Origin: Thermoplasmata archaeon
GTDB taxonomy: Archaea > Thermoplasmatota > Thermoplasmata > SG8-5 > JAGLSY01
Direction of reading: 5' to 3'
Assembly: GCA_023137005.1 (NCBI GenBank)
Contig: JAGLQE010000421.1
Span: forward strand, 1 to 9,968
Length of the DNA: 9,968 nucleotides
Shown: positions 5,974 through 9,968 of the stretch, piece after piece
Layout of the letters: every line of letters starts with the position of its first letter
Position numbering within the stretch: position 1 is the first letter of the stretch
Notes under the pieces: generated by a model
Database searches by the model: none
Seen by the model: only the letters and a program-made list of their open reading frames with translations
What the model was told of the DNA's origin: nothing
Program-made: the position numbers and the translations under genes

Positions 5974-6375
5974 ATGACACAACAAGAGAACTTTCAGCCA
6001 CCACAGCCTCATGCACAACAACCGCAACACATGTATCAAGCACCACAAGCCAAACCCGAGATATCAGATATGTTCGTTGGGAAGGGGAAATTAGATCTAT
6101 TCCTACTTGGAAGCACCCTTATGCTGCTTCTGGGTCTGCTATTTCTGGATCTATTGAACTCCGGTGCAGCGGATTCTTCGGATGCCCTATTGTTCATGGG
6201 ATATCTGCTATTCCATGTGGGAATTGTCGGTCTAATAGGCTTACTGGTAGTTGCCGGTATAGTTAGAGAAGATATACCAGAGGGTACAAGGACTATGATG
6301 ATCAGAGTATCTGGTCTGATAGCCGCAGCCTTTATCTTCGGCACGATACTGTTCTGGAATTTGAGAATGTTCTAG
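5974..6375 (+). CDS. Three-TM membrane protein with Pro/Gln-rich N-terminus
   Basis: 133 residues. The first 28 are a low-complexity Gln/Pro/His-rich cytoplasmic segment (TQQENFQPPQPHAQQPQ and QAPQAKPE). Hydrophobic segments follow at about 40-62 (LDLFLLGSTLMLLLGLLFLD), 71-97 (ALLFMGYLLFHVGIVGLIGL) and 109-130 (GLIAAAFIFGTILFWNL), separated by short acidic loops (AADSSD; REDIPEGTRT). No conserved catalytic or metal-binding residues are evident and I do not recognise the family. GGAGG 10 nt upstream supports the start. Proline/glutamine-rich N-termini on small membrane proteins often act as flexible linkers, but no partner can be inferred here. It shares strand and type with the preceding membrane gene; common function is unproven. 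Confidence 0.75.
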   Translation: MTQQENFQPPQPHAQQPQHMYQAPQAKPEISDMFVGKGKLDLFLLGSTLMLLLGLLFLDLLNSGAADSSDALLFMGYLLFHVGIVGLIGLLVVAGIVREDIPEGTRTMMIRVSGLIAAAFIFGTILFWNLRMF

Positions 6376-6711
6376 AATAATACAAATGGATCAGGGATCG
6401 TCACAAGTATAACGGTTCCTGACCACCCCTTTAATTTTTAAGAGGATCATTGGAAAACACAGGTTTCCTGAACATTACCACACATGTATTGTGTTCAGAT
6501 ACCCTCATTTCATATGCAAGGTTTTTAATAGAGCAACTATAAAACATTCATATGATACATAACACGCTCCAAGGAAAAAACTAGCGAAAATATAATATAT
6601 GTTTCTCTTCAAATTATGGAAGCCAGTGTTTAATATGGGAACATCATCAACATATTGAGAAAGTTATTTGTAGGTCTCTGGTCTATGCCCTGTTGCTCAA
6701 TTGTATATTGC

Positions 6712-6730
6712 GCATTTCCACCGGAAATGC
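6712..6730. repeat. Perfect palindrome upstream of cdc6
   Basis: GCATTTCC-ACC-GGAAATGC: 8-bp arms around a 3-nt centre. Its TTTCCAnnGGAAA core resembles the dyad half of an ORB but lacks the G-run. It lies 12 bp from the strong ORB, so it may be an extra initiator or regulator site. Confidence 0.6.
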
Positions 6731-6741
6731 ATAAAGCAGAG

Positions 6742-6770
6742 TTCCAATGGAAACCAAGGGGTCCCCCCCA
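6742..6770 (+). other. Origin recognition box (ORB) upstream of cdc6
   Basis: The plus strand reads TTCCAATGGAAACCAAGGGG followed by TCCCCCCCA. The TTCCAnTGGAAAC dyad plus G-run is the classic ORB pattern recognised by the winged-helix and AAA+ domains of Orc1/Cdc6. It lies 34 bp before the cdc6 start codon and could sit in the transcript leader. Its near-copy is inverted within gcvT at 3870-3898. Confidence 0.85.
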
Positions 6771-6782
6771 TGATTTTCATGG
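6768..6782. repeat. Short inverted repeat just before cdc6
   Basis: CCATGA-TTT-TCATGG is a 6-bp stem with a 3-nt loop, overlapping the right end of the ORB and ending 11 nt before the AAGGGGGAG Shine-Dalgarno of cdc6. In RNA it would make a small hairpin in the leader. Confidence 0.45.
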
Positions 6783-6803
6783 ATATACAAAAGGGGGAGC
6801 ATC

Positions 6804-8303
6804 GTGACAGCCACAATATTCGACAAATACCTGGAGGTCCCTCCCATCTTCAAGAGGGATAGGGACATCCTCAGACCATCCTACATACCGGAAAAACTCC
6901 TACATCGGGATGAACAGATCAATCAGATAGCCAGCATACTGGCCCCATCACTCAGGGGTGAAAGACCCTCTAATATCCTGATCTTTGGGAAGACCGGCAC
7001 GGGGAAGACAGCCACTGCCAAGTATCTGAGCAAGGAGATCACAAAGGCTGCGGGCTCCGACCTGGCGGAATTCAAGAATGTGAGCTTCATTTATATCAAC
7101 TGTGAGATCGTGGATACTCAGTACGGGGTTTTACAGAATATCGGTAATAGGTTCATTGAGGAATTCGACGATCGAATTCCCCCCACTGGTTGGTCCACTG
7201 AAAGAGTTTACAACTCCCTTTATAAGTGGATAGAAAGAAAACACCTCATCACAATCCCTCTATCAGGGATTGAGGATTCTATAGATAATCTTAATTCTGG
7301 TATTGTGGATGATGAGCTAATAAGCACAATAACTTCCAATTGCACCAAAATCAATAAATCGATTCCAGTAAAAATAGATAAAGATAATTACACAGTTCAT
7401 AAACTCGATGAAGATGGTAGGATAATAGAATATCCAGAAGGTGTACTTGAGCTACTGTATAATAACAAAGAAATCAAGATATACACTAAAGCAAAGCGTA
7501 TTGTATTGGTCGTGCTGGACGAGATCGACAGGTTCATCTATAAGAGTGGGGACGATACATTATACAGACTAACGAAGATTAACGACGAATTGGAGAATGC
7601 TAAATTGTGCATAATCGGCATCTCCAATGATATGAAGTTCACAGAGCTTCTGGATCCCAGAGTGAGAAGTCGCCTGAGCGATGAGAAGTTGGTATTCCCC
7701 CCCTATGATGCCGAGCAATTGAAAGACATCCTGACCCAGAGGGCGGACCTCGCCTTCGAGGAAGGTGTGATCTCTCCAAATGTCATACCCCTCTGTGCCG
7801 CGGTGGAAGCTAATGAGCAGGGTGATGCCCGGCGTGCACTGGATCTTTTGAGAGTGGCCGCCGAGATAGCCGAGCGCAATAGAGATGAAAAAGTCACTGA
7901 ACAGCATGTTTACAAGGCCAAGAACAAGATAGAACTGGATTGCGTTATTGAGGCGGTCAGGACACTCCCCATGCAATCCAAGCTCATCCTTTTAGGGATA
8001 TTGATGAATGAGGAGATAGGCCAATCCAAACTAACCACGGGGGATGTGTATGCCACGTACAAGGAGCTTTGCAGGAAAACAGGCCTCAGTATGGTGACCC
8101 AGAGGCGCGTTACTGATCTCATTTCCGAGCTGGACATGATGGGCATCATCAGTGCCAGGGTGAAATCACTCGGTCGTGCCGGAAGGACCAAGGAAATAGT
8201 ATCCAGTGTACCCCTATTGGAAACCAAGACAGTTCTTCTTCGTGATCCAATGATGCAGGATCTGGGCGATTATAAACTAAAACATCAGACCACTTTAATG
8301 TGA
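6804..8303 (+). CDS. cdc6: Orc1/Cdc6 replication initiator with an unusual AAA+ insertion
   Basis: AAA+ origin-binding protein that recognises ORBs and supports MCM loading. Motifs in order: IFKRDRDILRPSYIPEKLLHRDEQ (15-38), Walker A GKTGTGKT (62-69), RIPPTGWSTERVY (124-136), Walker B VVLDEID (236-242), sensor 1 IIGISND (270-276), arginine-finger region LLDPRVRSRL (282-291), sensor 2 QGDARRALDLLR (339-350), and a C-terminal winged-helix domain from about 385 (MQSKLILLGIL; TYKELCRKTGLSMVTQRRVT). The GTG start is supported by AAGGGGGAG 4-12 nt upstream. At 499 residues it exceeds the usual 380-420. The excess is about residues 146-230, between the PPTGW helix and Walker B, and is AT-rich and hydrophilic. 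All catalytic motifs remain intact, so the protein should be functional. It sits beside a strong ORB, indicating the initiator of this origin. Confidence 0.95.
   Translation: MTATIFDKYLEVPPIFKRDRDILRPSYIPEKLLHRDEQINQIASILAPSLRGERPSNILIFGKTGTGKTATAKYLSKEITKAAGSDLAEFKNVSFIYINCEIVDTQYGVLQNIGNRFIEEFDDRIPPTGWSTERVYNSLYKWIERKHLITIPLSGIEDSIDNLNSGIVDDELISTITSNCTKINKSIPVKIDKDNYTVHKLDEDGRIIEYPEGVLELLYNNKEIKIYTKAKRIVLVVLDEIDRFIYKSGDDTLYRLTKINDELENAKLCIIGISNDMKFTELLDPRVRSRLSDEKLVFPPYDAEQLKDILTQRADLAFEEGVISPNVIPLCAAVEANEQGDARRALDLLRVAAEIAERNRDEKVTEQHVYKAKNKIELDCVIEAVRTLPMQSKLILLGILMNEEIGQSKLTTGDVYATYKELCRKTGLSMVTQRRVTDLISELDMMGIISARVKSLGRAGRTKEIVSSVPLLETKTVLLRDPMMQDLGDYKLKHQTTLM
7239..7490 (+). other. AT-rich in-frame insertion in cdc6 (about 84 codons)
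   Basis: Between residues about 146 and 230 the frame carries sequence with no counterpart in ordinary Orc1/Cdc6, where the helix after PPTGW leads almost directly into the Walker B strand. Hand count of 7261-7500 gives about 31% G+C, against 60% at 7741-7800 in the same gene. The peptide is rich in Asn, Asp, Ile and Lys (SGIEDSIDNLNSG; VHKLDEDGRIIEYPEG). There is no intein signature at either junction. Confidence 0.7.
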
Positions 8304-8325
8304 TCTATGTAAATACCTGGCAATC

Positions 8326-9453
8326 TCACTCTTTAATCTCTCTTTCAGGTATTGTACCAGGCTCTTCTTCAACAGGCTTTTCAATTGAAGCTTGCGGTTC
8401 ATCATTCTGTACAGGTTCTATAATATTTTTCGGCTCTGGCTCTGCTTTTTCACCCTCAACACCCCCATCATTTTCAGGTGGTTTCTCAGTTCTCTCGGCC
8501 TGCTTATCACTCTCTGGGTCTGATGAAAGATCTTCAGGCCTGGATGGTGTTTCCTGTTCTGCATCCACATCCTCATCAGGGTCTGAAGCATTTTCATCAG
8601 AGCCAGCTCCTTCATTCTTTTCATCATCATCCTTTTTCAGGAAGAGGGGCAATCCAAAATCTATAAAGAGTGGTATGCCCAGTAGTAATAGAATAGCTAT
8701 GGACAGGTTCTGCCAGCTGTTCGGTGGGGCGGCTCCTGTTTCCAGATCCCCTGTCAGGCTGAGTTTGATCAAGCCGAACCAGGGTAGTTCGCCAAAGGCC
8801 TTTCCCACAACCCACTCTTCCTTCACCAGGAGGTAGCTGCCCTGTCTCTGATCGTATGTTGGGCAATTATTGTCACCCATCGTGATATAGCCGCTGTGGG
8901 GTTCCACATTCATCCTTCTAAAATTGTATATGATCCCGTTCGGGCTTATTGATACGTCACGTGATTTGTAACCATAATCTGAAAGAGTAAAATCGTATGT
9001 GGTATCATAAAGACCCAATTCAGGAATATCATAGGTGTAATTATTGTAATCTATTTTCTCGTCCGGCAAGGTCTGGACATGGGTCGTATTGATATTCATC
9101 CACAATACCGCTCTGTGAATGATGGGTGTGAGATCGTCCCTGCCATTCGGTCTGTATATGATAACATCCCCGAACTCGCCATAGGTTCCTTTATTACGTG
9201 ATTCTCCCTCTATGAAGGTCATCACATCCTCCTTGGACGGAGCCTTCTTTACCAGGACCATGTCTCCAGTATCTATTATGCCGATCTCGCTGTTCATACC
9301 ATGCATCATGCTGCCTGACTCTACTACCACGACTGGTGGCCAGACCTGACAATAGGCGAATAAAGCTCCCATCACGATCACGACAACTATCAAGGCCAGC
9401 AATACATCCTTCGTGATGCCCCATGCTGACTTTTTAACCTTTTCAACATTCAT
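8326..9453 (-). CDS. Archaeal signal peptidase I (Sec11-like) with acidic C-terminal tail
   Basis: Membrane-bound S26 serine protease that removes signal peptides from exported proteins. TM1 is at about 16-36 (DVLLALIVVVIVMGALFAY). The catalytic Ser48 is in box B (VVESGSMMHG). His113 is in TPIIHRAV, the archaeal/eukaryotic replacement for the bacterial lysine. Box E is GYITMGDNNCPTYDQ (188-202) with acidic Asp194 and Asp201. A second TM lies at about 251-272 (SIAILLLLGIPLFIDFGLPL). Unusual parts are a long spacer between His113 and box E (about 72 residues, rich in Tyr/Asp/Asn) and a tail of about 100 residues after TM2 made largely of Glu, Asp, Pro and Ser, predicted cytoplasmic. Length 375 against about 150-230 for typical archaeal enzymes. 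It converges with cdc6 (22-bp gap) and diverges from the dCMP deaminase gene. Confidence 0.92.
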   Translation of the reverse strand: MNVEKVKKSAWGITKDVLLALIVVVIVMGALFAYCQVWPPVVVVESGSMMHGMNSEIGIIDTGDMVLVKKAPSKEDVMTFIEGESRNKGTYGEFGDVIIYRPNGRDDLTPIIHRAVLWMNINTTHVQTLPDEKIDYNNYTYDIPELGLYDTTYDFTLSDYGYKSRDVSISPNGIIYNFRRMNVEPHSGYITMGDNNCPTYDQRQGSYLLVKEEWVVGKAFGELPWFGLIKLSLTGDLETGAAPPNSWQNLSIAILLLLGIPLFIDFGLPLFLKKDDDEKNEGAGSDENASDPDEDVDAEQETPSRPEDLSSDPESDKQAERTEKPPENDGGVEGEKAEPEPKNIIEPVQNDEPQASIEKPVEEEPGTIPEREIKE

Positions 9454-9486
9454 CCTAAACCCTGTGGCCCTCAGAATTTACTGTTC

Positions 9487-9497
9487 ATATATAAAAT
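9487..9497 (-). promoter_or_regulatory. TATA box of the signal peptidase gene
   Basis: The minus strand reads TTTTATATATG, centred about 39 nt before the ATG at 9453. Predicted initiation is near 9465, leaving a leader of about 12 nt that ends in GGGTTTAGG directly before the ATG. It lies in the 108-bp divergent gap shared with the dCMP deaminase gene. Confidence 0.5.
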
Positions 9498-9521
9498 AAG
9501 CCCAAGGAAAATCGGGTGAGA

Positions 9522-9532
9522 TATTTAATAAA
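9522..9532 (+). promoter_or_regulatory. TATA box of the dCMP deaminase gene
   Basis: The plus strand ATATTTAATAA is centred about 35 nt before the ATG at 9562. Initiation near 9553 would leave a leader of about 9 nt. No Shine-Dalgarno is visible (GTTGAACTTAT precedes the ATG), so translation is probably leaderless or nearly so. Confidence 0.45.
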
Positions 9533-9561
9533 AGAGAATACTATCTCCCAGTTGAACTTAT

Positions 9562-9968
9562 ATGTCAGATCCAGAGATCATCGATCCAGCAGAGAATGAG
9601 GGCAAAGCCCCCAGTAAGATAACAAGGCCATCCAAGGATGAATATTTTATGGAAATGGCAGCACTGGCATCAACCCGCTCGACCTGCCTCAGACGTAAGG
9701 TGGGAGCGGTCCTCGTGAAAGAGGGCCATGTGCTTTCAACAGGATACAATGGAGCACCAAAGGGTTTGGTTCATTGCGAGGTAACTGGATGCATCAGGGA
9801 TAAGATGAATGTGCCCAGTGGAGAGCGCCATGAGCTTTGTCGGGGTGTTCACGCGGAGCAAAATGCCATAATCCAAGCCGCTTATTTCGGGGTGAGTGTG
9901 GACGGAGCAAAGATGTACATCACTAATCATCCATGCAGTGTGTGTGCGAAGATGATGCTCAATGCTGG
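9562..9968 (+). CDS. dCMP deaminase (ComEB-type cytidine deaminase fold), 3' end beyond window
   Basis: Partial gene, 135 codons visible. The zinc-dependent deaminase core is clear: [16 protein letters not shown] (40-55), [14 protein letters not shown] (59-72), an arginine/cysteine-rich segment [18 protein letters not shown] (76-93), the zinc/proton-shuttle motif HAEQNAI (His97, Glu99), and the second zinc motif HPCSVCAKM (Cys125, Cys128). This combination matches deoxycytidylate deaminases, which convert dCMP to dUMP for thymidylate synthesis, rather than tRNA or free-cytidine deaminases. A hydrophilic extension of about 25 residues precedes the core. The ATG is the first in frame after a TATA-like box. 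The C-terminal substrate-binding helices are off the window. Confidence 0.92.
   Translation, partial: MSDPEIIDPAENEGKAPSKITRPSKDEYFMEMAALASTRSTCLRRKVGAVLVKEGHVLSTGYNGAPKGLVHCEVTGCIRDKMNVPSGERHELCRGVHAEQNAIIQAAYFGVSVDGAKMYITNHPCSVCAKMMLNA

Larger units (their letters stand above)
6376..6803 (+). other. Putative replication-origin intergenic region upstream of cdc6
   Basis: This 428-bp non-coding stretch lies directly upstream of the Orc1/Cdc6 gene, the commonest location of archaeal origins. It contains a strong ORB (6742-6770), a perfect 8+8 palindrome (6712-6730), a 6-bp stem hairpin (6768-6782), AT-rich DNA around 6530-6625, and weaker ORB-like strings (for example 6449-6466, CATTGGAAAACACAGGTT). 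T-runs near 6430-6440 may end the upstream transcript. A TATA-like TGTATATT at 6702-6709 could drive cdc6. No open frame of interest was seen. Confidence 0.6.

Noticed and set aside
5964..6266. Alternative plus-strand frame starting at 5964
   Set aside because: Out of frame with the hydrophobic protein; its ATG lies almost on the Shine-Dalgarno that serves 5974, and the product is Ser/Thr-rich without family resemblance.
7239..7490. Intein in cdc6
   Set aside because: No Cys/Ser at an N-terminal splice junction, no His-Asn plus Cys/Ser/Thr at the C-terminal junction, no endonuclease or HINT blocks, and the segment is shorter than known mini-inteins.
7569..7976. 135-residue minus-strand open frame
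   Set aside because: Lies wholly inside cdc6 opposite conserved AAA+ motifs; no start signal or recognisable domain.
8300..8836. Long serine-rich plus-strand open frame
   Set aside because: It is antisense to the low-complexity acidic tail of the signal peptidase gene; GAA/GAT-type codons on one strand read as serine codons on the other.

Overview
The window is archaeal chromosomal DNA, probably from a Thermoplasmata-like euryarchaeon (Candidatus Thermoplasmatota). The evidence is an aIF1A - RIO1 kinase - KH-domain (Pno1/Dim2-type) gene cluster, an Orc1/Cdc6 initiator, a signal peptidase I with the archaeal/Sec11-type Ser-His arrangement, TATA/BRE promoters, and several genes that look leaderless. 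The exact lineage is inference. Base composition is uneven: conserved gene bodies are GC-richer, while intergenic DNA and one insertion in cdc6 are AT-rich.

Left arm, all leftward (1-4889): gcvT and an M42 aminopeptidase are closely coupled. After a gap carrying 35-bp-spaced repeats comes the translation/ribosome-biogenesis cluster aIF1A, RIO1, KH protein. A DUF362 protein, cut by the window edge, follows.

Centre (4890-6803): two long non-coding stretches flank two small rightward membrane-protein genes. The first stretch (4890-5394) holds the gcvT promoter with helically spaced TTATTGAAT boxes, a 74-nt element that folds into a three-way junction, a possible 43-residue ORF and a very AT-rich tract. 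The second (6376-6803) is upstream of cdc6 and holds a strong origin recognition box (ORB), palindromes and AT-rich DNA.

Right arm: cdc6 runs rightward and has an unusual AT-rich insertion of about 84 residues before Walker B. It converges on a leftward signal peptidase I with a long acidic C-terminal tail. That gene diverges from a dCMP deaminase gene cut by the right edge.

The most striking point is a pair of near-identical ORB elements in opposite orientations about 2.8 kb apart. One is in the cdc6 upstream region. The other lies inside the gcvT reading frame, exactly in an insertion absent from ordinary GcvT proteins. The switch in gene direction and the AT-rich DNA lie between them, so the whole 3.87-6.80 kb interval is a good candidate chromosomal replication origin in which one initiator site has been accommodated as protein-coding sequence.
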